From positions 1 through 12,376 of the forward strand of contig JBOFFC010000031.1 of assembly GCA_051648405.1 (NCBI GenBank): a stretch of 12,376 nucleotides of DNA, read 5' to 3'. A model generated the notes under the pieces. That model was not told the DNA's origin. It did not search any database and saw nothing but the letters and a program-made list of their open reading frames with translations. Position numbers and translations under genes: made by a program. The DNA comes from JBOFFC01 sp051648405 (lineage in GTDB: Bacteria > Planctomycetota > Planctomycetia > Pirellulales > Lacipirellulaceae). This document shows positions 1 to 6,211 of the stretch, piece after piece; position 1 is the first letter of the stretch, and each line of letters begins with the position of its first letter.

Positions 1-137
1 TCGGCGGACACCCCAGCCGAACTCGCGACGGCCCACCCGGCGTCAAGTCTCTCTGGCGCGGCCTCCGAAGGCTCCACGACCAAACCCAAGGCTACTCGCT
101 CGCTCTGCTCGCAACGAATACTGTGGGGTGTGCATAG
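1..137 (+). CDS. C-terminal end of a transposase-like protein (partial, runs off left edge)
   Basis: Reading frame 3 (from base 3) is open from the window edge to a TAG at 135-137 and gives 44 residues. It contains the stretch DGPPGVKSLWRGLRRL followed by HDQTQGY. A Gly-Pro-Pro-Gly turn, then an LWRGL helix with basic residues, resembles the extreme C-terminus of IS4-type DDE transposases common in planctomycete genomes. The catalytic residues would lie upstream, outside the window, so I cannot tell whether the gene is intact. The other two + frames are also open past base 200, so frame alone is weak evidence and the assignment rests on the short motif. The stop codon touches the first copy of a REP-like repeat, and a lower-GC operon follows, which fits a mobile-element boundary. 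Confidence 0.4.
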   Translation, partial: GGHPSRTRDGPPGVKSLWRGLRRLHDQTQGYSLALLATNTVGCA

Positions 138-165
138 ACGCTGCCGCGTGGGCATGGCACCCGGC
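132..165 (+). repeat. REP-like dispersed repeat, copy A
   Basis: Bases 138-165 match 3775-3802 at 23 of 28 positions. The shared core is ACGCTG, then GGCATGGC, then CC and GGC. Copy A is preceded by GCAT (132-135), as in copy B, but lacks the intervening CCC that completes the left arm of the palindrome there, so its fold is weaker. The two copies sit on either side of the lower-GC operon, each next to a transposase-like fragment. Similar GC-rich intergenic palindromes are widespread in Pirellulales genomes, from my general knowledge. Confidence 0.5.
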
Positions 166-211
166 CCACAACTCGATGTTGGTCAGCACTTCCTTGCGCC
201 TGGCTCGCCAG

Positions 212-279
212 TAGGGAAGCGGAGATAGCCCTCGGGAGGTGGCTCCGCCCCCACCCCGCGGCCTCTCAGCTTCCCGCTA
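212..279. repeat. Nested inverted repeat (long imperfect hairpin)
   Basis: The left arm 212-225 (TAGGGAAGCGGAGA) pairs with the right arm 264-279 (TCTCAGCTTCCCGCTA) with only two bases bulged. Inside the loop is a second hairpin, GGTGG (238-242) with CCACC (251-255). The two-level fold is long for a terminator and has no T tract after it. It could be a REP/BIME-type element, the end of a mobile element, or a structured RNA. It lies about 130 bases upstream of the repressor start. Confidence 0.5.
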
Positions 280-375
280 ACGGCTCACTTGGCACAGCTC
301 CGCGCTCCACGTTTCGGGCGCCCCGCAGGAGGGCGCCGGGCGGTGCACTTTTCGGCTGCCGATCACAATCCGCGC

Positions 376-405
376 TTGACCGACGAATCCCTAAGAGTAT
401 ATACT
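376..405 (+). promoter_or_regulatory. Sigma70-type promoter of the GntR-ABC-acyltransferase operon
   Basis: A -35 box TTGACC (376-381, five of six consensus bases) and a -10 box TATACT (400-405, five of six) are separated by 18 bases. Transcription would begin about seven bases after the -10 box, which is the A of the ATG at 412. No Shine-Dalgarno sequence precedes that ATG, so the mRNA is probably leaderless. Confidence 0.65.
396..405. promoter_or_regulatory. Palindromic operator over the -10 box
   Basis: AGTATATACT is a perfect 10-bp palindrome that completely covers the -10 hexamer and ends six bases before the repressor ATG. GntR proteins bind short palindromes as dimers, and YtrA-type members usually repress their own operon. 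The position is ideal for blocking RNA polymerase. That this site is the operator is an inference. Confidence 0.55.
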
Positions 406-411
406 GTCTAT

Positions 412-810
412 ATGCACAAGCACAGTTGGATCACCCTTTCGCAAAGTGACCCACGGGCGCTGTACTTGCAGGTGATTGAGCAAATCCGGCGACGCGTGGC
501 CGTGGGCGATTTGGCGCCAGGGACCGAACTGCCTTCGATTCGGCAACTGGCAGCTGATCTCTCCGTCAGCGTGATCACCATCAAACGGGCTTACCTGGAA
601 CTTGAACGCGAAGGAACCATTATCACTCGCCAAGGGAAAGGGTCCGTGGTATCCGACCACCCGGGTTTGCAGTCTTCAGTAGCCCAGCGGGAATTGGATG
701 AGCACTTGAATCAGGCAGCCCAACTGGGGTCGCTGCTGGGGTTATCGACAAATGAAATGCAACGACGCATCGCCGACGCTTACGAGAAGTCGCAAAGGAA
801 ACAGAGATGA
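412..810 (+). CDS. YtrA-subfamily GntR transcriptional repressor
   Basis: This 132-residue DNA-binding protein probably represses the operon it heads. Residues 15-82 form the GntR winged helix-turn-helix: YLQVIEQIRRRV, then G-x-L-x-P-G-x-x-LPSIRQLA (32-47), then SVSVITIKRAYLELEREG (51-68) and a GKG wing (75-77). Only about 50 residues follow, too short for a FadR or UTRA ligand domain but right for the YtrA subfamily, which dimerises through two short helices and is often linked to ABC transporter genes. I chose the ATG at 412 because it lies at the predicted transcription start and gives a family-length protein. The stop overlaps the next start by four bases (ATGA), so the repressor and ATPase are co-translated. 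The inducing signal cannot be read from the sequence; known relatives respond to cell-wall-active compounds. Confidence 0.9.
   Translation: MHKHSWITLSQSDPRALYLQVIEQIRRRVAVGDLAPGTELPSIRQLAADLSVSVITIKRAYLELEREGTIITRQGKGSVVSDHPGLQSSVAQRELDEHLNQAAQLGSLLGLSTNEMQRRIADAYEKSQRKQR
795..799 (+). promoter_or_regulatory. Shine-Dalgarno site for the ABC ATPase
   Basis: AAGGA ends seven bases before the ATG at 807, inside the end of the repressor gene. It supports the overlapping ATGA start. Its presence here contrasts with the missing site before the first gene of the operon. Confidence 0.6.
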
Positions 811-1730
811 GCACCGCACTCAACCAGCCGCACCAAACGCCTACTGCGGCTTCGCTGCGAGGACTCGCCAAATCTTACAAGCACTTTCGGCTCAACAACA
901 TCGACCTGGACATCGAACTGGGAACCGTCAACGGCTTGATTGGCCCCAACGGTGCGGGCAAGTCCACGATCATGCGACTAATGATGGGACTGGTAACGCC
1001 CGACCAGGGAACTGTTTCGGTCCTGGGCCAACCGATTTCATCGCGTGAAGCAAGTGCCAAACAGGATATCGGCTATTTCACCGATGACATGCGACTCTAC
1101 AAATCTGAATCGATTGCATTTCACATGCAGTTCGTTCGTTCGTTGTTTCCATGCTGGGACGACAGCTACGCCCAACAGCTGCTCGACCGGTTCGGACTGA
1201 TCGCGAAGCAAAAGATCAAGGGGCTTTCCCACGGTCAGCGGGTCAAATCCTTGCTGCTGCTGATTCTCGCGCGGCGTCCCAAGCTATTGATACTCGATGA
1301 GCCAACCAACGGACTCGATCCGGTGGCCAAGCAAGAAGTTCTCTCTGAGCTGATGCAAATCGTCAACGACGACACGCGAACACTTTTGTACTCGTCGCAC
1401 AACACCCAGGATGTCGAACAGATCAGCGACACAATCACGTTTATCGATCGCGGACGAGTGATTGCCAGCAACAACCGCGATGAGTTCCTGGATAGCTGGC
1501 GTCGCTTCAAACTGCACACTCCGCAGAATTGGCAGGCGCCCGCGATTGATGGATTGCGACCTGAATCGACGTTCGGCAATTTGCAAGTGATGACACTCGA
1601 TCGATATCAGGCCGAGGTTGAAGACCGACTGCAATCATCTGGGGCGATCTTGGAAGCCTCCGAGGCCATGACACTGGAAGAAATTTTTGTAGCCGTTGTC
1701 TTGCGCGGTCGAGAGGAGAAGCAACTATGA
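807..1730 (+). CDS. ABC transporter ATP-binding protein (YtrB-like)
   Basis: The 307-residue cytoplasmic ATPase should power the membrane protein encoded next. Motifs in order: Walker A GPNGAGKST (46-54), a signature motif changed to LSHGQ (140-144, usually LSGGQ), Walker B LLILDEP (160-166) with catalytic E165, a D-loop NGLD, and the switch histidine H198 in SSHN. At the Q-loop the expected glutamine after IGY (88-90) is not seen; FTDD (91-94) is found instead, so the contact to the permease may differ. Residues after about 220 form an extension beyond the nucleotide-binding domain, common in ABC-2 exporter ATPases of the YtrB/CcmA type. The gene overlaps the repressor before it and the permease after it by four bases each. 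The substrate is unknown. An exporter or sensor role fits the YtrA-type regulator. Confidence 0.92.
   Translation: MSTALNQPHQTPTAASLRGLAKSYKHFRLNNIDLDIELGTVNGLIGPNGAGKSTIMRLMMGLVTPDQGTVSVLGQPISSREASAKQDIGYFTDDMRLYKSESIAFHMQFVRSLFPCWDDSYAQQLLDRFGLIAKQKIKGLSHGQRVKSLLLLILARRPKLLILDEPTNGLDPVAKQEVLSELMQIVNDDTRTLLYSSHNTQDVEQISDTITFIDRGRVIASNNRDEFLDSWRRFKLHTPQNWQAPAIDGLRPESTFGNLQVMTLDRYQAEVEDRLQSSGAILEASEAMTLEEIFVAVVLRGREEKQL
1714..1718 (+). promoter_or_regulatory. Shine-Dalgarno site for the permease
   Basis: AGGAG within a purine run (1711-1720) lies eight bases before the ATG at 1727. It is the strongest ribosome binding site in the operon and fixes the permease start within the end of the ATPase gene. 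Confidence 0.65.
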
Positions 1731-2401
1731 ACACGCAGGCTATCCACATTCTGTTTTTGAAAGACCTGTTCCTCAGCCGTTGGCCGCTGTTTGGCTATTT
1801 GACGGGCGGGCTGTTAAGCGCAATGGTCACTTGCCTGCCAGGTGAGTCGGCTGGTTTTATCGGTTTCATCTTGATGATTACGGTGACGATCGCCGCTGGA
1901 ATTCACTTGATAGGCGTGTTGCTGCTGGCCGAACCGGTCGAAATGACGCGAACCTTCGTGATGAGTTTGCCGGTCAGCTTGCTCGATTACTCGATCGCAA
2001 AGATTTCGGTCGTGCTGGCGGCGTTCTTGATTCCCTGGTCGGGGATGCTGGCCAGTTTGACGGTGCTTACTTTCGTCGTGCCGGAAGCCAAACCGGGAGC
2101 TCTGGCGTTTCTCGTTCTGTTATTCCTTTTCATGCTGGCCGGGTTTTGTTTGCAGTTGGTCATCGCGGTGGTGACGGAATCGGTGGGTTGGACAATGGTC
2201 GTCGTCGTATTGGGGAATGTTCTGCTGAATTTGTTCCTCAAAACGCTATACGAGCATCCGGTAATTTCGGAACTCGGCAAGAGCACAATCCTTTCGTGGC
2301 CGCCCGTTGTCTTGCAGATCATGGCCATCGAAGCGATCGTGATTCTGATCGCCTTGGGACTTGCGTTTCTGTTTCAGATTCGCCGAAGGGACCTGGTTTG
2401 A
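1727..2401 (+). CDS. ABC-2-like transporter permease subunit
   Basis: The 224-residue protein is very hydrophobic, with about six membrane segments at roughly residues 21-38, 44-68, 93-117, 123-148, 152-170 and 196-216. It begins with a short amphipathic stretch (KDLFLSRWPLFGYLTGG) typical of ABC-2 type half-permeases and ends in a basic cytosolic tail (RRRD). No catalytic motif is visible, and none is expected. It should dimerise in the inner membrane and pair with the ATPase encoded just upstream, whose stop it overlaps (ATGA). Its own stop shares one base with the acyltransferase start (TGATG). The assignment comes from topology and gene order rather than from a recognised signature, so the exact permease family is uncertain. 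Confidence 0.8.
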   Translation: MNTQAIHILFLKDLFLSRWPLFGYLTGGLLSAMVTCLPGESAGFIGFILMITVTIAAGIHLIGVLLLAEPVEMTRTFVMSLPVSLLDYSIAKISVVLAAFLIPWSGMLASLTVLTFVVPEAKPGALAFLVLLFLFMLAGFCLQLVIAVVTESVGWTMVVVVLGNVLLNLFLKTLYEHPVISELGKSTILSWPPVVLQIMAIEAIVILIALGLAFLFQIRRRDLV

Positions 2402-3564
2402 TGGCACTTGCAGCCGGCGACTCGGCGCGGATTCACTATCTGGACAACCTGCGCGCACTGGCGATGCTGCTGGGGGTGTACCTGCATGGTGCCTTGGCCT
2501 ATGCCGAACCGTCACGATCGGTCTGGATCGCTACCAATCCTCGGGGAAACGTGGTAGTCGATGCGTCGATCTGGTGGATTCACCTGTTTCGAATGGGTCT
2601 GTTTTTTCTGCTGTCGGGTTTCTTTGCCAAGCTGATAGTCCAGCGCAAAGGGCTTAAACCGTTCCTGTTGAATCGCGGGATTCGAATCGCTTTGCCATTC
2701 GTCTTGTTCTGGCCGTTGCTGATGGTGGCCATGACGATTGTATTCGTCTTTGCCTTTTCTTACGTCAAGGAACCTCAAGGGCTGATGCAAGTGATTGTCG
2801 CAGCGAGCCAGAATCCTGAAGCGGCGAAGGCGTCAATACCCTACACCACGATGCACCTGTGGTTTATGTACTATCTGCTGATGTTCTCCTTGATCGCAGC
2901 CGTCGGTAGTCGCTGGACCCGGTTGCAATTCGACTGGTTGTTTCGGCGGAAATGGTTGCTCGCGCTTTCCCCGCTTGCTTTGGTTCCTGGAGTGATGGGG
3001 GGAGGACTTCCCATCGCAGCACCCGAGTCCTTTGTTCCCACATGGTGGCCATTCGTATACTACGGGCTGTTCTATTGGGCTGGCTGGCAGTTGTTGGGTC
3101 GCGAGTTGCTGCTGGATCGTTTGCAACCCTGGTGTTTGCCCCTGGTCTTGGCAAGCGTTCTCTTGTTCGTGCCCCATTACTGTCTGCTACCTGTGCTCGA
3201 CGTCGCGTTGATCCAACAGGCCACCGAGTCACGGTCGCTAACGCCCTTTTTACTTGAGTCTGTGTTGGCTTCATATCTGTCGGCTTTGATGACGCTCTCG
3301 GCGCTGCTTGTCGGTCAGCGGTTTCTGGCTCGCTCAAACGCTTGGCTCAAGTTCTGCGCCGACTCATCCTATTGGGTGTATCTGATTCACTTGCCGATCA
3401 TTCTCTTTTTGCAGACTCTGTTGATTCCGATCGCGGTTCCGGTTTTGGGGAAGTTGGTGGCGGTGACCCTCGTGACGTGGGTTTTTTGCTTGGCGACCTA
3501 CGTCGTGTTTGTGCGGTACACGCCGATCGGCTGGATGCTCAACGGAAAGCGGCCTTTTCCGTAA
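2401..3564 (+). CDS. Membrane acyltransferase family 3 protein, OpgC/MdoC-like
   Basis: This 387-residue integral membrane protein probably moves an acyl group (succinyl in OpgC, acetyl in many relatives) from the cytosolic side onto a periplasmic glycan or other envelope molecule. The N-terminus HYLDNLRALAML is typical of the family. R18 and H29 are spaced as the conserved R-X10-H motif of AT3 enzymes, and R92 and R95 form the R-x-x-R pair before P99. FLLSGFFAK (69-77), HLWFMYYLL (152-160) and SYWVYLIHLP near residue 330 also match, and about ten membrane segments are visible. Length matches OpgC (about 385). I chose the ATG at 2401 because it overlaps the permease stop (TGATG) and puts the family motif at the N-terminus; the frame is open further upstream but there lies within the permease gene. 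GAAGGG (2385-2390) may serve as its ribosome binding site. The acceptor is unknown. Confidence 0.88.
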   Translation: MALAAGDSARIHYLDNLRALAMLLGVYLHGALAYAEPSRSVWIATNPRGNVVVDASIWWIHLFRMGLFFLLSGFFAKLIVQRKGLKPFLLNRGIRIALPFVLFWPLLMVAMTIVFVFAFSYVKEPQGLMQVIVAASQNPEAAKASIPYTTMHLWFMYYLLMFSLIAAVGSRWTRLQFDWLFRRKWLLALSPLALVPGVMGGGLPIAAPESFVPTWWPFVYYGLFYWAGWQLLGRELLLDRLQPWCLPLVLASVLLFVPHYCLLPVLDVALIQQATESRSLTPFLLESVLASYLSALMTLSALLVGQRFLARSNAWLKFCADSSYWVYLIHLPIILFLQTLLIPIAVPVLGKLVAVTLVTWVFCLATYVVFVRYTPIGWMLNGKRPFP

Positions 3565-3632
3565 AGCGATGCGTGTCATTTTGTGAGTAAGGGGTGAAGA
3601 AAGCCACATGCGATTGCCCACGACTTCCGGAC

Positions 3633-3659
3633 AGCGGCGGTGCGGGGCTCCACGCCGCT
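3633..3659. terminator. Stem-loop downstream of the acyltransferase (possible terminator)
   Basis: AGCGGCG (3633-3639) pairs perfectly with CGCCGCT (3653-3659) across a 13-base loop, about 70 bases after the acyltransferase stop. No T tract follows on either strand, so it is not a classic Rho-independent terminator. It may instead belong to the end of the IS remnant. Confidence 0.3.
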
Positions 3660-3670
3660 TGGACCGGTGC

Positions 3671-3721
3671 GTATTCGGTTTCGAACTGGTCGGGACTCTT
3701 GTAGCCGAGCGCCATGCTCAC
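3671..3721 (-). pseudogene. IS3-family transposase C-terminal remnant
   Basis: The - strand reads SMALGYKSPDQFETEY here. L-G-Y-x-S/T-P-x-x-F/Y is the hallmark close to the end of IS3-family OrfB transposases (integrase-core proteins), where it is normally preceded by a His-Ser or similar pair. The frame stays open on both sides, but the flanking residues do not resemble a transposase: there is no DDE core upstream, and the normal stop soon after the motif is missing. The stretch is short, so chance resemblance is possible, but the context (a composition change, a nearby palindromic repeat, another transposase end at the far left) favours a decayed insertion sequence. Confidence 0.42.
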
Positions 3722-3765
3722 CCCGCCAGGGGCTGAGCAGGTGTCCCGCCGGTGGTGTCTGTCGC

Positions 3766-3802
3766 GCATGCCCAACGCTGACGCGGAGGCATGGCGCCTG
3801 GC
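3766..3802 (+). repeat. REP-like palindromic repeat, copy B
   Basis: CATGCC (3767-3772) and GGCATG (3788-3793) form perfect arms around a 15-base loop. The 28 bases from 3775 match copy A near the left end at 23 positions. The GC-rich palindrome lies in the intergenic gap, 51 bases from the IS3-like remnant. It is a likely member of a dispersed genomic repeat family. Confidence 0.5.
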
Positions 3803-3897
3803 GACGTAGTCGGCGGCGGCGTCCACCCGGGGGGCCCCGATCCGGTACCATGCGTCGCTCCCCTCTCACGGACCGATCGCACCCCCCCGGGGCACCG

Positions 3898-5124
3898 ATG
3901 CCGCACGAGACTTCGCTCCTCTCGACGATCGCGGTCGGACTCGCGTTTGCGTTCGTCGGTGGTTGGCTCGCGCAGGCCGTGCGACTCCCCCCCCTGGTGG
4001 GGTACCTGCTGGCGGGGATCGCGGTTGGGCCGTTCACGCCGGGGTTTGTCGCCGACGTGGCCATTGCGCCGCAGCTCGCGGAGATCGGAGTCGCGCTCTT
4101 GATGTTCGGCGTGGGGATGCACTTCTCGATCGGCGACCTGATTGAGGTGCGGGGCGTGGCCGTGCCGGGGGCGATCGCGCAGATTGTTGCCGCGACAGCG
4201 ATCGGCGCGAGCGTCGCCGCTCTGTGGGGATGGTCGCTGCCGGCCGGGTTGCTGCTCGGACTGGCCCTCTCGGTGGCGAGCACCGTCGTGCTGCTCCGCG
4301 CGCTCGAGGCGCGCAGCCTGCTCGATTCCAACGAGGGCCGCATCGCCATCGGCTGGCTGATCGTCGAGGACCTGGCGATGGTCCTCGCGCTCTTGGTGCT
4401 CCCCGCCGTGGCGCCGTACCTCGGCGGCGAGCCCCTCGGGGACGAGTCGATGCCCGACGCGGCGGGCGCCGCCCGCGGGCTCGGGTGGGAGATCGCCATC
4501 GCGCTCGCGAAGGTCGTGGCCTTCGTGGCCACGATGCTGGCCGTCGGCAAGCGGTTGTTCCCCGCGCTGCTGCGGCGCGTCGAGGCGACCGGTTCGCGGG
4601 AGTTGTTCACGCTGGCCGTAGTCACGCTCTCGCTGGGGGTCGCCTTTGCGTCGGCCGAGCTGTTCGGGGTGTCCCTCGCGCTCGGGGCGTTCTTCGCCGG
4701 GGTGGTCCTGCACGAGTCGGAGCTCGGCCGCCGCGCCGCCCACAACCTCGAGCCGCTGCAAGACGTGTTCGCCGCGCTCTTCTTCGTCTCGGTCGGGATG
4801 CTCTTCGACCCCCGGGTGCTGGTCGAGGATCCCCTGGGGGTGCTCGCGGTGCTGGGGATCGTCGTGATCGGCAAGTCGCTCGCCGCGTGCGCGATCGTCC
4901 TCGCCCTGGGGCGTCCGTGGCGGACGGCGCTCACCGTATCGGCCGCCCTCGCGCAGATCGGCGAGTTCAGCTTCATCCTGATCGGCATGGGGACAGAGTT
5001 GGGCCTCGTCCCCGCCCAGGCGCTGAGCCTCGTCGTCGCCGGCGCGCTGCTGTCGATCGCGCTCAACCAGTTCGTGTTCGCGGCGGTCGATCGGTGGCAT
5101 CCGCCTCACACGGCTGAGCCGTAG
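3898..5124 (+). CDS. Cation:proton antiporter, YbaL/Kef type (CPA2), without the RCK domain
   Basis: This 408-residue inner-membrane protein probably exchanges K+ or Na+ for H+. Family marks in order: MPHETSLLSTIAVGLAFAF at the N-terminus, LPPLVGYLLAGIAVGPFTPG (30-49), the helix-break segment LSVASTVVLLRALEA (124-138), IVEDLAMVL (155-163) with the ion-binding acidic pair E157-D158, LGAFFAGVVLHESE (262-275), and AQIGEFSFILIGMG (352-365). Twelve or so membrane segments are visible. YbaL-like proteins usually continue for about 150 residues with a TrkA-N nucleotide-binding domain; this one stops at residue 408, and the next gene ends only 21 bases away, so the regulatory domain is absent. I chose the ATG at 3898 because the family sequence starts exactly there; an in-frame ATG at 3850 would add 16 unlikely residues. 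No ribosome binding site is evident. Confidence 0.9.
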   Translation: MPHETSLLSTIAVGLAFAFVGGWLAQAVRLPPLVGYLLAGIAVGPFTPGFVADVAIAPQLAEIGVALLMFGVGMHFSIGDLIEVRGVAVPGAIAQIVAATAIGASVAALWGWSLPAGLLLGLALSVASTVVLLRALEARSLLDSNEGRIAIGWLIVEDLAMVLALLVLPAVAPYLGGEPLGDESMPDAAGAARGLGWEIAIALAKVVAFVATMLAVGKRLFPALLRRVEATGSRELFTLAVVTLSLGVAFASAELFGVSLALGAFFAGVVLHESELGRRAAHNLEPLQDVFAALFFVSVGMLFDPRVLVEDPLGVLAVLGIVVIGKSLAACAIVLALGRPWRTALTVSAALAQIGEFSFILIGMGTELGLVPAQALSLVVAGALLSIALNQFVFAAVDRWHPPHTAEP

Positions 5125-5145
5125 CCAGTTGTCGCGATCCGCTAC

Positions 5146-6153
5146 TCACCCGAGGTCGTTCTCGAGCACGATCCGGTATCGCGGCGAGCCATTGCGTAGG
5201 CGGTCCATCGCCTCGTTCGCTTGAGACATTGGGAAGTGCTCGGTCATTGGCGCCACGTCGTGCCGCACCGCGAAGTCGACCATTGCACGCGTCGTCTCGG
5301 GGCTCGCCAGGGGCGAACCACCGATCGCCTTCTGCCCGATGATCATCGGGAACACGGCCGCCGTGACCGCCGGCGCGGCGCCCACCAGGTGCAGTTTGCC
5401 GCGCGGCCGCAACGCCGCGACGTAGGCGTCCCACGGCATCGCGGCGCCTACCGTCACCAGGATCATGTCGAACGTGCCCGCCAGGGGGGTGATCGCCTCC
5501 GGCTCGCGTGCGACGACAAAGCAGTGGGCGCCGAGCGCGCGGGCCTCGGATTCTTTGTCGGCCGAGCCCGAGAACGCCGTCACCTCGCAGCCCCACGCCC
5601 GCGCGAACTGCAACGCCATGTGCCCCAGCCCGCCAATCCCCACGACCCCGACCCGATCGGTGGGTCGAACGTGGTTTTGCACGAACGGGTTGAACACCGT
5701 CGCGCCGCCGCAAAAGAGGGGGCCCGCTTTGGTCGGATCGAGCCCTTCGGGCAAACGAATCACCCACTCGGAGTGCGCTCGCACGCGGGTCGCGAAACCG
5801 CCGTGCCGGCCGACGATCGTCGCCTCGGCGGTCGTGCACAGGTTTTGGTCTCCCGACATGCAGTCGCGGCAGCCGCCGCAGCTACGCGAGTACCACCCAA
5901 GGCCGACACTGTCACCGACCGCGAAGCCTTGGACACGCTCCCCAACGGCGGCGACATGGCCAACGACCTCGTGACCCGGGACGAGCGGGTACTGCGAGAT
6001 GCCCCACTCGTTGTCGATCATCGACAGATCGCTGTGACAGATGCCGCAATAGCGGACGTCGATCTCGACCTCGTGCTCGCCAAGCGGCCCCGGATCGTAC
6101 TCGAACGGTTGGAGCTCGCCGCGCGACTCGTAGCAGGCCAGCGCTTGGATCAT
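5146..6153 (-). CDS. Zinc-dependent alcohol dehydrogenase, CAD/YahK-like aldehyde reductase
   Basis: This 335-residue soluble enzyme of the medium-chain dehydrogenase family probably reduces aldehydes with NADPH. Catalytic zinc ligands are C39 (in CGICHSD), H61 with E62 (PGHE) and C148. The structural zinc cysteines C92, C95, C98 and C106 are all present. The nucleotide-binding turn is GIGGLGHMA (172-180). The following strand ends in SGSADKE (195-201) without the acidic residue that selects NAD+, and the lysine fits the NADP-preferring cinnamyl-alcohol dehydrogenase/YahK branch. The length is typical. The gene converges with the antiporter, 21 bases between stops, with no clear terminator. 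Two inverted repeats precede its ATG. The physiological substrate cannot be told from sequence; general detoxification of aldehydes is the usual role. Confidence 0.92.
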   Translation of the reverse strand: MIQALACYESRGELQPFEYDPGPLGEHEVEIDVRYCGICHSDLSMIDNEWGISQYPLVPGHEVVGHVAAVGERVQGFAVGDSVGLGWYSRSCGGCRDCMSGDQNLCTTAEATIVGRHGGFATRVRAHSEWVIRLPEGLDPTKAGPLFCGGATVFNPFVQNHVRPTDRVGVVGIGGLGHMALQFARAWGCEVTAFSGSADKESEARALGAHCFVVAREPEAITPLAGTFDMILVTVGAAMPWDAYVAALRPRGKLHLVGAAPAVTAAVFPMIIGQKAIGGSPLASPETTRAMVDFAVRHDVAPMTEHFPMSQANEAMDRLRNGSPRYRIVLENDLG

Positions 6154-6178
6154 GGCGATCTCGGGCGTTCGAGTTTCG

Positions 6179-6207
6179 GGACCGAAGTGAGAGCAACGTT
6201 TCGGTCC
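6179..6207. promoter_or_regulatory. Inverted repeat upstream of the alcohol dehydrogenase
   Basis: GGACCGAA (6179-6186) and TTCGGTCC (6200-6207) are perfect 8-bp inverted arms separated by 13 bases, and lie 26-54 bases before the dehydrogenase ATG. The centre-to-centre spacing of 21 bases is about two helical turns, which suits a dimeric regulator. It could also fold as a leader hairpin in the mRNA. No partner protein can be named. Confidence 0.4.
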
Positions 6208-6211
6208 GAGC

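Larger units (their letters stand above)
138..411. other. Gene-free stretch between transposase relic and GntR operon
   Basis: These 274 bases hold no convincing gene. They carry a REP-like repeat copy, a nested hairpin (212-279), and the promoter and operator of the downstream repressor. An in-frame TTG at 289 could extend the repressor by 41 residues, but that extension (rich in Arg, Ala and Gly) does not resemble any GntR N-terminus, so I treat it as non-coding. Confidence 0.6.
3565..3897. other. Gene-free boundary between low-GC operon and antiporter gene
   Basis: This 333-base gap holds a stem-loop, an IS3-like transposase end on the - strand and a REP-like palindrome, and then rises to the high GC of the rest of the window. 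I saw no convincing promoter for the antiporter. No intact gene is supported. Confidence 0.55.

Noticed and set aside
289..411. N-terminal extension of the GntR repressor from a TTG at 289
   Set aside because: The extension runs through the promoter and operator and does not look like a GntR N-terminus.
3576..5109. Two long - strand open frames opposite the antiporter gene (463 and 496 codons)
   Set aside because: Their products are Ser/Arg/Pro or Arg/Glu/His rich and resemble nothing; the + strand frame has the complete antiporter signature.
5110..5122. Palindrome ACGGCT-G-AGCCGT at the end of the antiporter gene as a terminator
   Set aside because: The loop would be a single base and the usable stem only four pairs, with no T tract.
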